Assembly: GCF_011305535.1 (NCBI RefSeq)
Contig: NZ_CP049905.1
Coordinates: forward strand, 1,808,001-1,872,000
From: Diaphorobacter sp. HDW4B
GTDB taxonomy: Bacteria > Pseudomonadota > Gammaproteobacteria > Burkholderiales > Burkholderiaceae_C
DNA length: 64,000 bases
Direction: 5' to 3'
The stretch's first letter is position 1; every line of letters begins with the position of its first letter. Under the pieces are notes generated by a model. The model searched no databases, had not been told where the DNA came from, and saw nothing but the letters and a program-made list of their open reading frames with translations. Below are positions 52,985 through 64,000 of the stretch, piece after piece. The translations under genes were made by a program, and so were the position numbers.

Positions 52985-53012
52985 CCTAAACCGCGATGCC
53001 TCGCGGTTTAGG
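52985..53012. other. perfect 12-bp hairpin between rpsD and rpoA
   Basis: CCTAAACCGCGA and TCGCGGTTTAGG are exact reverse complements with a four-base loop, in the 114-bp gap between the two genes. No T run follows in the leftward direction, so it is not an ordinary terminator. It may stabilise or process the mRNA. Confidence 0.6.
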
Positions 53013-53044
53013 AACAGTTTCTCGAAAGCTAAGCAGGCAGAGAA

Positions 53045-53668
53045 TTAGCGCGAATACAATTCAACGATCAGGGATTCGTTGATGTCAGCTGCGAATTCGT
53101 CACGATCAGGAGACTTCTTGAAGATGCCTTCGACCTTGTCAGCGTTGACCTCGACCCAAGCAGGCATGCCCACTTGTTGAGCCAGTTGCAGAGCTTCGAC
53201 GATACGAGCTTGCTTCTTGGACTTCTCACGCACGGCAACCACATCACCAGCCTTCACCAGGTAGGAAGCGATGTTCACGGATTGACCGTTCACGGTGATG
53301 GCCTTGTGCGACACCAGCTGACGTGCTTCTGCACGTGTGGAGCCAAAGCCCATGCGGTACACGACATTGTCCAGACGCGATTCGAGCACGGACAGCAGGT
53401 TGGCACCAGTGTTGCCCTTCTTGCCGTCGGCCATTTCGAAGTAGCGACGGAATTGCTTTTCGAGCACGCCGTACATGCGCTTTACTTTTTGCTTTTCGCG
53501 CAGTTGCAGGCCGTAGTCGGATGTGCGTGCACCGGAAGTGCGGCCATGTTGACCGGGCTTGGTGTCGAACTTGGACTTGTCCGCGATCGAGCGACGTGCG
53601 CTCTTCAGGAACAGGTCGGTGCCTTCACGGCGGGAGAGTTTGGCCTTGGGGCCGAGGTAACGTGCCAC
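53045..53668 (-). CDS. rpsD: 30S ribosomal protein S4
   Basis: 207 residues with the S4 RNA-binding domain (about 95-160; [23 protein letters not shown]). S4 begins assembly of the small subunit and in enterobacteria also represses the alpha operon. Lies between rpsK and rpoA as usual. Confidence 0.98.
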   Translation of the reverse strand: MARYLGPKAKLSRREGTDLFLKSARRSIADKSKFDTKPGQHGRTSGARTSDYGLQLREKQKVKRMYGVLEKQFRRYFEMADGKKGNTGANLLSVLESRLDNVVYRMGFGSTRAEARQLVSHKAITVNGQSVNIASYLVKAGDVVAVREKSKKQARIVEALQLAQQVGMPAWVEVNADKVEGIFKKSPDRDEFAADINESLIVELYSR

Positions 53669-53715
53669 TTGAGCTTCCTTGTTTTCATCTGCCGCGCTGG
53701 TTCACCAACGCGGGA

Positions 53716-53742
53716 GCCACCAACGCTGAAAGCATTGGTGGC
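53716..53742. other. hairpin between rpsK and rpsD
   Basis: GCCACCAACGCT and AGCATTGGTGGC pair at 11 of 12 positions around a GAA loop. It lies in the 92-bp gap before rpsD, without a T run. It might be a binding place for S4 or a processing site, which is inference only. Confidence 0.45.
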
Positions 53743-53760
53743 GGTGGGCTTATGAATCGA

Positions 53761-54165
53761 TTAGATACGACGACGCTTTTGAGGGCGGCAGCCGTTGTGG
53801 GGAACCGGAGTCACGTCGGAGATCGAAGTGATGCGGATGCCCAGTGCGCCCAGAGCGCGCACCGACGACTCGCGACCTGGGCCTGGGCCCTTGATCTCGA
53901 CGTCGAGGTTCTTGATCCCTTGTTCCATGGCGGCGCGGCCGGCCACTTCGGAAGCTACCTGAGCAGCGAACGGAGTGGATTTACGCGAACCCTTGAAACC
54001 CTGGCCGCCAGACGAAGCCCACGACAGGGCGTTGCCTTGACGATCAGTGATGGTGATGATCGTGTTGTTGAACGATGCGTGCACGTGAGCGATGCCGTCA
54101 GAAACGTTCTTGCGAACCTTCTTGCGGACACGCTGTGCAGCATTGTTTGCGGGAGATTTAGCCAT
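53761..54165 (-). CDS. rpsK: 30S ribosomal protein S11
   Basis: 134 residues with the typical [21 protein letters not shown] start of the fold and the end [11 protein letters not shown]. It lies on the platform of the small subunit near the mRNA exit. 14 bp after rpsM in the alpha operon. Confidence 0.98.
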   Translation of the reverse strand: MAKSPANNAAQRVRKKVRKNVSDGIAHVHASFNNTIITITDRQGNALSWASSGGQGFKGSRKSTPFAAQVASEVAGRAAMEQGIKNLDVEIKGPGPGRESSVRALGALGIRITSISDVTPVPHNGCRPQKRRRI

Positions 54166-54179
54166 AGTGCTCTACCTAT

Positions 54180-54545
54180 TTACTTCTTGAGTGCCGCTGC
54201 GCCCTTGCGCGGACCCTTGCGAGTACGAGCGTTGGTACGCGTACGCTGGCCACGCATAGGCAGGCCTCGGCGATGGCGGAAGCCGCGATAGCAACCGATG
54301 TCCATCAAACGCTTGATGTTCATCGTTGTTTCGCGACGCAGGTCACCTTCAATGGTGAACTGAGCGATTTCGTCGCGGATCTTTTCCAGATCTGCGTCGG
54401 TGAAGTCTTTGACCTTCTTGGAGAAGGCGATTCCGCATGCTTCGCAGATCTTGCGAGCGCGAGTGCGACCGATGCCATAGATAGCCGTCAGGCCGATCTC
54501 AGCATGCTGATGCGGAGGAATATTGATACCAGCGATACGTGCCAT
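54180..54545 (-). CDS. rpsM: 30S ribosomal protein S13
   Basis: 121 residues with [19 protein letters not shown] at the beginning and [19 protein letters not shown] near the end, the usual S13 tail that touches P-site tRNA. Second gene after rpmJ in the alpha operon. Confidence 0.98.
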   Translation of the reverse strand: MARIAGINIPPHQHAEIGLTAIYGIGRTRARKICEACGIAFSKKVKDFTDADLEKIRDEIAQFTIEGDLRRETTMNIKRLMDIGCYRGFRHRRGLPMRGQRTRTNARTRKGPRKGAAALKK

Positions 54546-54565
54546 TTGCGTCCTCTAATGTCCAA

Positions 54566-54679
54566 TCAGCCTTGGCGCTGCTTGTGACGTGCATCTGTAC
54601 AGATGACACGCACAACGCCCTTGCGGCGGATGATTTTGCAGTTGCGGCAAATCTTCTTGACCGAAGCCGAAACTCTCAT
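54566..54679 (-). CDS. rpmJ: 50S ribosomal protein L36
   Basis: 37 residues starting [15 protein letters not shown] and ending HKQRQG. The zinc ligands are Cys, Cys, Cys and His (CRNC, then C and H), so this is the zinc-binding form. AGGAG stands before the ATG. It is read directly before rpsM; the infA gene, often found here in related bacteria, is not between secY and rpmJ. Confidence 0.96.
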   Translation of the reverse strand: MRVSASVKKICRNCKIIRRKGVVRVICTDARHKQRQG

Positions 54680-54842
54680 TGCATTCTCCTAAATTTCCAA
54701 TCGTCCCGGCTGCCTGCAGCGGAACACAAAGTCTCATCGAAAGTCTTGTGCCCGCGATGACTCGAAGGGCATCAATTACCGTTGCTTTCAGGCGAACCGC
54801 ACATTTTAGCGCAGTCACCTGAAATTTGCTTGGGCTACTCGT

Positions 54843-56156
54843 TCAGAGTGTTGTTTTGAAGTTAGCCTTCTTCAACAACGACTCGTACTGCTGCGACATC
54901 ATGTAGTTCTGAACCTGGGCCATGAAGTCCATGGTGACCACCACGATGATCATCAGGGATGTGCCGCCAAAATAGAACGGCACGTTGTACTTCAGGATCA
55001 GGAACTCCGGCAGCAGGCACACAAAGGTGATGTATACCGCGCCAACCAGTGTCAGTCGAACCAGAATCTTGTCGATGTAGCGAGCTGTGTTCTCACCTGG
55101 GCGAATGCCCGGGATGAACGCACCGCTCTTCTTCAAGTTGTCTGCTGTCTCGCGGCTGTTGAAAACCAGAGCCGTGTAGAAGAAGCAGAAGAAAATGATT
55201 GCAGCAGCGTAGAGCAACACGTAGATCGGCTGACCCGGGGTAAGCGTACCCGCGATGTCCTTCAACCAACGCATGGACTCACCGGCACTGAACCAGTTCA
55301 CCACAGTAGCAGGCAACAAGATGATGGACGAAGCGAAGATCGGAGGGATCACGCCAGCCATATTGAGCTTCAGAGGCAGATGGGAGGATTGACCACCATA
55401 TACCTTGTTGCCCACCTGGCGTCTTGCGTAATTCACAAGAATCTTGCGCTGACCGCGCTCCACGAACACGACGAAGTAGGTCACCAGAGCAATGATCACG
55501 ATGATCAGGATTGCTGCCAGCGGGCCCATGGCGCCTGTACGTACGAGCTCGAACATTCCACCAATCGCACTGGGCAGACCTGCAGCGATACCGCCGAAGA
55601 TCAGAATGGAAATACCATTGCCCAGACCGCGCTCGGTGATCTGCTCGCCCAGCCACATGAGGAACATCGTGCCAGCGGTGAGGCTGACCACGGCCGTCAT
55701 GCGGAAACCGAACCCAGGGTTCAGCACCAGACCAGCAGAGCTTTCCAGAGCGACGGCGATACCCAGCGACTGGAAGATCGCCAGACCCAGCGTACCGTAA
55801 CGGGTGTACTGGGTGATCTTGCGACGTCCGGCTTCGCCTTCCTTCTTCAACTGCTCAAATGTCGGGACCACGTAGGTCATGAGCTGCATGATGATCGATG
55901 CCGAGATGTACGGCATGATCCCCAGTGCGAACACTGTGAAGCGCGAGAGCGCCCCACCCGAGAACATGTTGAACAGGTTCAGAATGCCACCTTGTTGGCC
56001 ACTGAACAGCTGCTGCAGCTGTGCTGGATCGATGCCCGGCACCGGGATATGAGCCCCGATGCGGTACACGACCAACGCCAGCAACAAAAACACCAGTCGA
56101 CGACGCAGGTCACCGAACTTGCCCGTTTTCGCAATTTGCGCTGCGTTAGTAGCCAC
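54843..56156 (-). CDS. secY: preprotein translocase subunit SecY
   Basis: 437 residues with ten membrane helices, starting with the [20 protein letters not shown] amphipathic segment. It has the family motifs [14 protein letters not shown] and [12 protein letters not shown]. SecY is the protein-conducting channel of the inner membrane with SecE and SecG. It follows rplO by 22 bp, as the last large gene of the spc group. The 163-bp gap after it (54680-54842) has a TAAAAT-like -10 at 54803-54808 on the minus strand, without a good -35. Confidence 0.98.
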   Translation of the reverse strand: MATNAAQIAKTGKFGDLRRRLVFLLLALVVYRIGAHIPVPGIDPAQLQQLFSGQQGGILNLFNMFSGGALSRFTVFALGIMPYISASIIMQLMTYVVPTFEQLKKEGEAGRRKITQYTRYGTLGLAIFQSLGIAVALESSAGLVLNPGFGFRMTAVVSLTAGTMFLMWLGEQITERGLGNGISILIFGGIAAGLPSAIGGMFELVRTGAMGPLAAILIIVIIALVTYFVVFVERGQRKILVNYARRQVGNKVYGGQSSHLPLKLNMAGVIPPIFASSIILLPATVVNWFSAGESMRWLKDIAGTLTPGQPIYVLLYAAAIIFFCFFYTALVFNSRETADNLKKSGAFIPGIRPGENTARYIDKILVRLTLVGAVYITFVCLLPEFLILKYNVPFYFGGTSLMIIVVVTMDFMAQVQNYMMSQQYESLLKKANFKTTL

Positions 56157-56178
56157 GGATGCCTTTCTTTAAGCCGAA

Positions 56179-56610
56179 TTAGGCCAGGGAACCACCAGCT
56201 GCTTCGATAGCAGCCTTGGCACCTGCAGTCGCGCCGATACCGTTGAGCTTCACAGCCTTGGTGAGTTCACCAGACTTGATCACCTTAACGACCTTTGCGA
56301 GTTGGCCGACGAGACCTGCATTCTTCAATGCAGACACGTCCACTTCGGCCAAGCCGAGTTGTTCCAGCGCAGACAGAGTCACTTCAGCATTGAACTTCAG
56401 TGTTGTCGACTTGAAACCACGCTTTGGCAGACGGCGTTGCAGAGGCATCTGACCGCCTTCGAAGCCTACCTTGTGGTAGCCACCCGAACGCGACTTCTGA
56501 CCCTTGTGGCCACGACCGGCGGTCTTACCCAGACCGGAACCGATACCGCGACCGACACGGCGCTTTGCGTGCTTTGCACCTTCTGCAGGCTTGATGCTAT
56601 TGAGTTCCAT
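56179..56610 (-). CDS. rplO: 50S ribosomal protein L15
   Basis: 143 residues, Gly/Lys-rich at the amino end ([20 protein letters not shown]), then the globular part with [19 protein letters not shown]. The start is at 56610 ([11 protein letters not shown]); ATG at 56613 is equally possible. A late assembly protein of the large subunit. Confidence 0.97.
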   Translation of the reverse strand: MELNSIKPAEGAKHAKRRVGRGIGSGLGKTAGRGHKGQKSRSGGYHKVGFEGGQMPLQRRLPKRGFKSTTLKFNAEVTLSALEQLGLAEVDVSALKNAGLVGQLAKVVKVIKSGELTKAVKLNGIGATAGAKAAIEAAGGSLA

Positions 56611-56621
56611 CATCAATCCTT

Positions 56622-56804
56622 TCAGAGGACTTTGACCAGATAGCTGATCTTGTTGATCATGCCGCGCACTTCGGGAGTGTCCTTGAGTTCGCTGGTGCTG
56701 TTGAGCTTGCGAAGACCCAGGCCACGCACGGTAGCGCGGTGCGATTCCTTGGTGCCGATAGGGCTGCGCACCAGTTGAATCTTGACGGTTTGTTGCGTTG
56801 TCAT
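56622..56804 (-). CDS. rpmD: 50S ribosomal protein L30
   Basis: 60 residues with the L30 pattern [20 protein letters not shown] and the end [12 protein letters not shown] small large-subunit protein, placed between rpsE and rplO as usual. Confidence 0.97.
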   Translation of the reverse strand: MTTQQTVKIQLVRSPIGTKESHRATVRGLGLRKLNSTSELKDTPEVRGMINKISYLVKVL

Positions 56805-56821
56805 TGCTATTAGCCTTTCAA

Positions 56822-57343
56822 TCAGGCAGCAAACAGGTCTTCAACGCTCTTGCCGCGCTTGGCTGCCACTTCTGCAGGAGTAGTGGAGTTAGCCAGTGCG
56901 TCGAACGTTGCGCGGACCATGTTGTAAGGATTGGAAGAACCGTGGCTCTTGGCAACGATGTCAGTGATACCCATCACTTCGAACACTGCACGCATTGGGC
57001 CGCCGGCGATGATGCCGGTACCCTTGGGAGCCGGAGCGATCATCACACGGGCTGCGCCGTGGTGACCAGTCGTAGCGTGGAAAATGGTGCCGTCTTTGAG
57101 GGACACCTTCACCAGGTTACGGCGGGACTCTTCCATAGCCTTTTGCACGGCTGCAGGCACTTCCTTGGACTTGCCCTTACCCATGCCAACACGGCCATCA
57201 CCGTCGCCGACCACGGTCAGTGCAGCGAAGCCGAGAATACGACCACCCTTCACAACCTTGGTCACGCGGTTGACCGCGATCATTTTTTCGCGCAAGCCGT
57301 CGTCACGACCTTCGTCTTGCACCTTGGGGGAAAACTTTGCCAT
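56822..57343 (-). CDS. rpsE: 30S ribosomal protein S5
   Basis: 173 residues: double-stranded RNA-binding part at the amino end ([23 protein letters not shown]) and the second domain with [25 protein letters not shown]5 helps decoding accuracy. It precedes rpmD. Confidence 0.98.
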   Translation of the reverse strand: MAKFSPKVQDEGRDDGLREKMIAVNRVTKVVKGGRILGFAALTVVGDGDGRVGMGKGKSKEVPAAVQKAMEESRRNLVKVSLKDGTIFHATTGHHGAARVMIAPAPKGTGIIAGGPMRAVFEVMGITDIVAKSHGSSNPYNMVRATFDALANSTTPAEVAAKRGKSVEDLFAA

Positions 57344-57358
57344 TTTTATCCGCTCCGC

Positions 57359-57724
57359 TTAGAACTGCAGACCCGCTTCGCGGGCAGCTTCAGCCAAAGC
57401 CTTCACGCGGCCGTGGTATGCGAAACCAGCGCGATCGAAAGCTACTTTTTCAACGCCAGCGGCCTTTGCCTTTTCAGCAATGCGCTTGCCCACTGCTTGT
57501 GCAGCGGAGACGTTGCCGCCCTTGCCAGAGCCGCCCAGTTCCTTGCGAACGTCGGCTTCTGCAGTGGAGGCCGAAGCCAGCACCTTGGAGCCATCGCCGG
57601 AAATCAGCGTAGCGTAGATATGGAGGTTCGTACGGTTCACGGACAGACGCGCGATGCCTTGTTGGGCAATACGGATGCGGGTCTGGCGTGCACGACGAAG
57701 ACGCTGCTCTTTCTTTGTCAACAT
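57359..57724 (-). CDS. rplR: 50S ribosomal protein L18
   Basis: 121 residues with the Arg-rich start [13 protein letters not shown] and the L18 segment [28 protein letters not shown] at the end. It binds 5S rRNA. Placed between rplF and rpsE. Confidence 0.98.
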   Translation of the reverse strand: MLTKKEQRLRRARQTRIRIAQQGIARLSVNRTNLHIYATLISGDGSKVLASASTAEADVRKELGGSGKGGNVSAAQAVGKRIAEKAKAAGVEKVAFDRAGFAYHGRVKALAEAAREAGLQF

Positions 57725-57735
57725 GTTGCAGCTCC

Positions 57736-58269
57736 TTATTTCTTCTTGGTCTCTTTGATGACGACCTTTTCATCCGAATAACGGATGCCCTTGCCCTTGT
57801 AAGGCTCGGGAGGGCGCACAGCGCGGATTTCTGCAGCCAGCTGGCCAACGCGTTGACGATCAGCACCCTTGAGGATGATTTCGGTCGGCGTGGGAGTTGC
57901 CACAGTGATGCCGGCGGGCATCTCGAAGTTCACGGGGTGCGAGTAGCCAACGGCCAGGTTCAGCTTGGCGCCGGAAGCGGCAGCCTTGAAACCCACGCCA
58001 ATCAGCGTCAGCTTCTTTTCGAAGCCCTTGCTCACGCCCACAACCATGTTGTTCACCAGCTGACGCATGGTGCCGCTCATGGCGTTGGCTTCACGGGACT
58101 CATCGACAGGGACAAACGTCAGCTTGCCGCCATCCAGAGTCACCTTCACCAGAGCGTTGGGGGTCAGGGACAAAGTGCCGCCTGCGCCCTTCACGTTGAT
58201 CTGGTTGTTGTTCATCGACACGTCCACGCCTGCGGGGACGGTCACTGGGGATTTGCCTACACGGGACAT
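57736..58269 (-). CDS. rplF: 50S ribosomal protein L6
   Basis: 177 residues with two like domains: [16 protein letters not shown] at the start and [21 protein letters not shown], the L6 signature, near the end. It lies at the factor-binding side of the large subunit. Confidence 0.98.
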   Translation of the reverse strand: MSRVGKSPVTVPAGVDVSMNNNQINVKGAGGTLSLTPNALVKVTLDGGKLTFVPVDESREANAMSGTMRQLVNNMVVGVSKGFEKKLTLIGVGFKAAASGAKLNLAVGYSHPVNFEMPAGITVATPTPTEIILKGADRQRVGQLAAEIRAVRPPEPYKGKGIRYSDEKVVIKETKKK

Positions 58270-58293
58270 TTCAGTTTTCTCCTCAATGCCACG

Positions 58294-58689
58294 TTAAGCG
58301 ACGTAGCAAAGCACTTCGCCACCAACACCGGTAGCACGTGCCTTGCGGTCGGTCATCACACCCTTGGGAGTGGTGACGATTGCCACGCCCAGACCGTTCA
58401 TCACGGTAGGAATGGAATCACGACCCTTGTAGACACGCAGGCCGGGACGGCTCACGCGCTCAATACGCTCGATCACTGGGCGACCTGCGTAGTACTTCAA
58501 TACGATTTCAAGGTTCGACTTGCCATCTTCCGTCTTGACTTGGAAGCTGTCGATATAACCCTCGTCCTTCAGCACCTGTGCAATGGCAACCTTCACTTTG
58601 GAAGATGGCACCGAAACGGTGGCCTTGGAAACCATTTGCGCATTGCGAATGCGGGTCAGCAAGTCAGCGATGGGATCACTCATGCTCAT
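58294..58689 (-). CDS. rpsH: 30S ribosomal protein S8
   Basis: 131 residues with [14 protein letters not shown] at the start and the S8 end [17 protein letters not shown]. It binds the central domain of 16S rRNA, and in E. coli it represses the spc operon through the rplX-rplE region. A second ATG two codons later is possible; AGGAG fits the first. Confidence 0.98.
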   Translation of the reverse strand: MSMSDPIADLLTRIRNAQMVSKATVSVPSSKVKVAIAQVLKDEGYIDSFQVKTEDGKSNLEIVLKYYAGRPVIERIERVSRPGLRVYKGRDSIPTVMNGLGVAIVTTPKGVMTDRKARATGVGGEVLCYVA

Positions 58690-58709
58690 GTTGTATCTCT
58701 CCTGCCTGC

Positions 58710-59015
58710 TTACCAGCTGGCCTTGGTGACACCGGGGATGTCGCCAGCAAAAGCCAGTTCACGGATCTTTGCGCGACCCAGACCAAACTGGCGGAACGTG
58801 CCACGTGGGCGGCCAGTGATTTCGCAGCGGTTGCGCTGACGGGTCGGGTTGGCGTTGCGTGGGAGCTTCTGCAGGCCCAGACGGGCTGCATCACGCTCTT
58901 CGTCGCTGCGCTTGGCATCGCCGGCAATTGCCTTCAGTTCTGCGTACTTGGCAGCGTACTTGGCGGCCAGTTTTTCGCGCTTCAGTTCGCGCTGGATCAA
59001 AGCTACTTTAGCCAT
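58710..59015 (-). CDS. rpsN: 30S ribosomal protein S14
   Basis: 101 residues, the longer form without the zinc-binding Cys cluster. It has the family segment [39 protein letters not shown]. It lies in the head of the small subunit. Confidence 0.98.
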   Translation of the reverse strand: MAKVALIQRELKREKLAAKYAAKYAELKAIAGDAKRSDEERDAARLGLQKLPRNANPTRQRNRCEITGRPRGTFRQFGLGRAKIRELAFAGDIPGVTKASW

Positions 59016-59023
59016 ACGCTGCC

Positions 59024-59563
59024 TTAGTTCTTGAACGGGAAACGGAAGCCAGCGAGAAGAGCCTTGGCTTCTTCGTCGTTCTTGGCTGTCGTGGTGATGC
59101 TGATATTGAGACCGCGCAGTGCGTCGACCTTGTCGTACTCAATTTCAGGGAAGATGATCTGTTCTTTGACGCCGATGTTGTAGTTACCGCGGCCGTCGAA
59201 AGCGCGACCAGAGATACCACGGAAGTCACGAACGCGCGGCAGAGCCACGGTCACGAAACGATCCAGGAATTCATACATCTGAACGCCACGCAGAGTCACC
59301 ATGCAGCCAATGGCTTGGCCTTCACGGATCTTGAAACCAGCGATTGGCTTCTTGGACTTGGTCACCACTGGCTTCTGACCAGCAATCTTGGTCAGATCGG
59401 ACACAGCGTGATCCATGACCTTCTTGTCAGCCACGGCTTCGCTCACACCCATGTTCAGGGTGATCTTGGTGATGCGCGGGACTTCCATTGGAGACTTGTA
59501 GCCGAACTTTTCAGTCAGATCAGCAGCAATCTTTTCGCGATAGTATTTTTGCAGTCGTGCCAT
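59024..59563 (-). CDS. rplE: 50S ribosomal protein L5
   Basis: 179 residues with [20 protein letters not shown] and [11 protein letters not shown]-like [15 protein letters not shown], typical of L5, which binds 5S rRNA and touches the P-site tRNA. It follows rplX. Confidence 0.98.
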   Translation of the reverse strand: MARLQKYYREKIAADLTEKFGYKSPMEVPRITKITLNMGVSEAVADKKVMDHAVSDLTKIAGQKPVVTKSKKPIAGFKIREGQAIGCMVTLRGVQMYEFLDRFVTVALPRVRDFRGISGRAFDGRGNYNIGVKEQIIFPEIEYDKVDALRGLNISITTTAKNDEEAKALLAGFRFPFKN

Positions 59564-59572
59564 GTTGACTCC

Positions 59573-59893
59573 TTAGGCTGCCTTGATTTCGGCGCCGGAG
59601 GACTTGAACACGCGAGTGCGCGAACCGTCAGCTTGCACCTTGATGCCAACGCGGTCAGCCTTGCCCGTAGCGGCATTGAAAATGGCCACGTTGGACTGGT
59701 GGATAGGCATAGCCTTTTCCACGATACCGCCAGTCGTACCCTTCATGGGGTTCGGCTTGACGTGCTTCTTGACCAGGTTGATGCCGTCCACGATAACGTG
59801 GGAATCATCCTTGCGCAGCGAAACCGTGCCACGCTTGCCCTTATCGCGCCCTGTGAGCACGATGACTTCATCGCCCTTGCGAATCTTGTTCAT
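59573..59893 (-). CDS. rplX: 50S ribosomal protein L24
   Basis: 106 residues with the KOW motif at the start ([21 protein letters not shown]). It begins assembly of the large subunit. It follows rplN by 11 bp. Confidence 0.98.
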   Translation of the reverse strand: MNKIRKGDEVIVLTGRDKGKRGTVSLRKDDSHVIVDGINLVKKHVKPNPMKGTTGGIVEKAMPIHQSNVAIFNAATGKADRVGIKVQADGSRTRVFKSSGAEIKAA

Positions 59894-59904
59894 AACTCGT
59901 GTCC

Positions 59905-60273
59905 TTAGAGAACTTCGGGTGCCAGAGACACGATCTTCATGAACTTTTCATTACGCAGTTCACGTGTCACGGGGCCGAAGATGCGGGTGCCGATTGGCTC
60001 CAGCTTGGCGTTCAGCAACACTGCAGCATTGCCGTCAAACTTAACAAGCGAACCGTCGCCACGGCGGATGCCCTTGGCTGTGCGGACCACCACTGCGCTG
60101 TACACGTCACCTTTTTTGACGCGACCACGCGGTGCTGCTTCCTTGACGGTCACCTTAATGATGTCGCCGACGCTTGCATAACGACGCTTGGAACCACCCA
60201 GCACCTTGATGCAGAGGACGGACTTCGCGCCGGTGTTGTCGGCGACGTCTAACCGAGTTTCTGTCTGGATCAT
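59905..60273 (-). CDS. rplN: 50S ribosomal protein L14
   Basis: 122 residues from the ATG at 60273 ([17 protein letters not shown]); the frame to 60363 lies in the leader. The L14 signature [18 protein letters not shown] is clear. First gene of the spc group here. The next gene on the right is glpD, not rpsQ, so the spc group is cut off from the S10 group. Confidence 0.98.
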   Translation of the reverse strand: MIQTETRLDVADNTGAKSVLCIKVLGGSKRRYASVGDIIKVTVKEAAPRGRVKKGDVYSAVVVRTAKGIRRGDGSLVKFDGNAAVLLNAKLEPIGTRIFGPVTRELRNEKFMKIVSLAPEVL

Positions 60274-60391
60274 TTCAATATTCCCAACTTGCACCGGAAT
60301 CACCCTCACGGAAATGAGAGCGAACCAGTCAGTCTTGGGCCCGTCGTCAGAGCTGCAAACCATTCACAGCTCATCCGCTGGGCAGAAAAGT

Positions 60392-60447
60392 TTCGCATAG
60401 ATTAATGCGAAGCCTTGTATTCTCGCAAAGATTTCTCCGCCCGTCAA
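60392..60447 (-). promoter_or_regulatory. promoter and leader hairpin of the spc ribosomal genes
   Basis: On the minus strand TTGACG (60442-60447) and GAGAAT (60419-60424) stand 17 bases apart, a good sigma-70 pair. The expected start is near 60412. At once after it TTCGCAT and ATGCGAA (60392-60411) form a 7-bp hairpin at the very 5' end of the mRNA, about 120 bases before rplN. The hairpin is read after glpD too and could slow transcripts coming from there. Confidence 0.65.
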
Positions 60448-60492
60448 GCAGGTGGATTGGCTTTGCGAGTGTTGCACCCCTGAAATGTGGCT

Positions 60493-62091
60493 TCAGGGCT
60501 GCGGAACAGTTGCGTATTGTTGCGCAATTGCCGAAAACGCATCGAGTTGCGGGTCAATTCCCAGTTCGTCACGCAGGATTTCCGCCACGCGCGGGGCAAT
60601 GGAGCCCGCCAGTTTCGCATCGAGAAACAACATGCGCACGCGGCGCGCCAGTACGTCTTCCACGGTGCGGGCGTACTCGAAGCGCGCAGCAAAGCGCACC
60701 ATGGCCTCGGTGAAGCCCGGTGCCAATTCTCGGTTTGCGCCCTCCATCGACTTCACCAGCGGGGCCTCGCTGCCGTAGGAATGCAGACCCTGCGGATCGT
60801 TCATGCCCTCGCGCATGGTCGTGGTCGTGGCACCCACCACCGGCAGGTGCACGGTCACACCACCAGTGCGCGTGGGCAGCAGCTTGGCATCCATGCAGTG
60901 CTGGAGCACGTCCTCGGCCATGGCGCGGTAGGTGGTCCATTTGCCGCCGGTCACGGTGACCAGACCACTCTTGCTGACCAGCACGGTGTGCTCACGGCTG
61001 ATCTTCTTGGTGTTGCCGGCGTCGTCGTCCTGGTGCTTGACCAGCGGACGCAGACCCGCCCAGATGCTGCGCACGTCGGAAATCTTCGGCGCACGGCGCA
61101 GATAGCGGGCCGATTCGCCCAGAATGAAGGCCACCTCGTTCTTCATGGCCTCGGGCTCGTAGTCGAGCTGGTTCTTCGGGCTGTCGGTCGTTCCCAGAAT
61201 CACTTTGCCCAACCATGGCACGGCGAACAGCACCCGGCCGTCGGTCGTTTTGGGCACCATCAGCGCGTGGTCGGAAGGCAGGAATTCGCGGTCCACGACG
61301 ATGTGCACGCCCTGGCTGGGAGCGACCATCGGCTTGACTGGCTTGCCCTGCGCCTCGCCATCCTTCTCGCGCAGCGCGTCCACCCAGACGCCCGCCGCGT
61401 TCACCACGCAGCGCGCCTTGATCTGAAAACGCTCGCCGCCTTCCTTGTCCACCGCGATCAGGCCATTGACCTTGCCGTCGGCGTAGGTGAGCTGCGTCAC
61501 CTCGCAGTAATTGACCAGCAGCGCGCCCTTGAGCGCCGCGGTGCGGGCCAGCGCCAAGGCCAGACGGGCATCGTCGAACTGGCCATCCCAGTACTTGACA
61601 CCGCCCTTGAGACCATCGCCCTGCACGGTCGGCAGGCAACGCATGGTGTCCATGCGGCCCAGAAATTCGGTCGCGCCCAGACCGGCAGAACCAGCCAGTG
61701 CGTCATACATCTTGAGGCCCACGCCATAGAACGGCGTTTCCCACAGCTTGTAGGAAGGCATCACGAACGCCAGCGGGCGCGCCAGATGCGGGGCGTTCTT
61801 GAGCAGCGTGGTGCGCTCGTGCAGCGCCTCGCGCACCAGCGAGATATTGCCCTGCGCCAGATAGCGCACGCCGCCGTGCACCAGCTTGGTGGCGCGCGAC
61901 GAGGTGCCCTTGGCGAAATCGTGCGATTCGAGCAGCACGACCTTGAAGCCACGGGCAGCGGCGTCCAGCGCCGTGCCCAGCCCCGTCGCCCCGCCACCCA
62001 CCACCGCGAGGTCGTATTCCTGCGGCTGTCGCAAGTTGGCCAGCAGCTCCGAGCGCTGGGTCATCAGGGGGGTGAGGGGTTCTGTCGTCAT
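60493..62091 (-). CDS. glpD: glycerol-3-phosphate dehydrogenase (FAD)
   Basis: 532 residues with the FAD-binding start DLAVVGGGATGLGTALDAA and the motif GTSSRATKLVHGGVRYL of GlpD. It oxidises glycerol-3-phosphate to dihydroxyacetone phosphate at the inner membrane and gives electrons to quinone. It follows the glycerol-type binding protein gene, in line with a glycerol uptake and use cluster that goes on beyond the window. Confidence 0.96.
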   Translation of the reverse strand: MTTEPLTPLMTQRSELLANLRQPQEYDLAVVGGGATGLGTALDAAARGFKVVLLESHDFAKGTSSRATKLVHGGVRYLAQGNISLVREALHERTTLLKNAPHLARPLAFVMPSYKLWETPFYGVGLKMYDALAGSAGLGATEFLGRMDTMRCLPTVQGDGLKGGVKYWDGQFDDARLALALARTAALKGALLVNYCEVTQLTYADGKVNGLIAVDKEGGERFQIKARCVVNAAGVWVDALREKDGEAQGKPVKPMVAPSQGVHIVVDREFLPSDHALMVPKTTDGRVLFAVPWLGKVILGTTDSPKNQLDYEPEAMKNEVAFILGESARYLRRAPKISDVRSIWAGLRPLVKHQDDDAGNTKKISREHTVLVSKSGLVTVTGGKWTTYRAMAEDVLQHCMDAKLLPTRTGGVTVHLPVVGATTTTMREGMNDPQGLHSYGSEAPLVKSMEGANRELAPGFTEAMVRFAARFEYARTVEDVLARRVRMLFLDAKLAGSIAPRVAEILRDELGIDPQLDAFSAIAQQYATVPQP

Positions 62092-62212
62092 GGCTGCCGC
62101 TTGTTAGAGATGAATGCCAATGGCAGGATGCCCGTGACCGGAACAGGATGCCTATTGCATTTCAGGGTTTTCCCTAGGGATTTTATCCAACCCGGACGCA
62201 TGTTTGCGTCGA

Positions 62213-62263
62213 AAAATCAGCCGGCCTTACAGCGGCGAAGGCGAATGATTCCGCCCTCGCCGC
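62213..62263 (-). terminator. hairpin between glpV-type gene and glpD
   Basis: On the minus strand GCGGCGAGGGCG and CGCCTTCGCCGC pair over 12 bp (one G-T) with an eight-base loop; a TTTTT run comes about 13 bases later. It lies 18 bp after the binding-protein stop. With the T run so far away it may reduce rather than stop read-through into glpD. Confidence 0.5.
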
Positions 62264-62280
62264 AAATGCTCACCCGTGGG

Positions 62281-64000
<1,720 letters not shown>

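Noticed and set aside
54555-54818. 87-codon frame between secY and rpmJ as a possible infA
   Set aside because: It has no likeness to the S1-like fold of IF-1 and overlaps rpmJ in another frame.

Overview
The window is a GC-rich, gene-dense stretch of a bacterial chromosome. Gene order and protein types point to a betaproteobacterium of the Burkholderiales, most likely family Comamonadaceae (Comamonas/Delftia/Acidovorax-like). This is inferred from the narXL-narK1K2GHJI cluster with a parvulin gene, the LivM-LivG fusion, the pilT-CNB-pilU order, and the style of the intergenic repeats. Nearly everything is chromosomal core or metabolic accessory DNA. I see no phage, transposase, CRISPR array or rRNA.

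Layout. 1-15.8 kb: a leftward nitrate-respiration island. The sensor-regulator pair narX-narL feeds two MFS nitrate/nitrite transporters (narK1, narK2), the membrane nitrate reductase narGHJI, a parvulin-type prolyl isomerase, a beta-carbonic anhydrase, nnrS and a partial nitroreductase. 16-18.4 kb: class II (B12-dependent) ribonucleotide reductase nrdJ, which suits growth with or without oxygen. 18.7-23.7 kb: rightward chaN-type lipoprotein, purU, a GcvA-like LysR regulator, glcD and a zinc-ribbon protein. 23.8-27.6 kb: a leftward TauD-like dioxygenase with a sulfonate/nitrate-type ABC importer. 27.7-31.6 kb: a small helical protein, a DUF445 membrane protein, a secreted FKBP, an intergenic hairpin repeat and a class V aminotransferase. 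31.9-36.7 kb: yggS divergent from pilT-CNB-pilU, then a beta-hydroxyacid dehydrogenase. 36.8-39.7 kb: dolP-diaA-yraN divergent from rsmI. 40-43.1 kb: an orphan protein, a GST and an acyl-CoA synthetase. 43.2-49.6 kb: a branched-chain amino-acid-type ABC system with a fused permease-ATPase plus a GMC oxidoreductase. 49.8-51.1 kb: an Hsp70-family (YegD-like) protein. 51.2-60.4 kb: the leftward spc and alpha ribosomal protein genes (rplN to rplQ) ending in an initiator tRNA-Met. 60.5-64 kb: glpD and the binding protein of a glycerol-type ABC importer, which runs off the window.

The most interesting non-coding signal is a pair of 94-nt structured elements at 31737-31830 and 48323-48416, about 16.6 kb apart. 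They share sequence almost throughout. Where they differ within helices, three position pairs change together so that pairing is kept (two in an 11-bp stem, one in an inner hairpin). This is direct evidence of selection on structure. Both sit in gaps between two leftward genes and in the same orientation. Further structured signals are a perfect 12-bp hairpin between rpsD and rpoA, nested hairpins between rpoA and rplQ, a short hairpin at the predicted 5' end of the spc transcript, and an inverted repeat with NarL-like heptamers in front of narK1.
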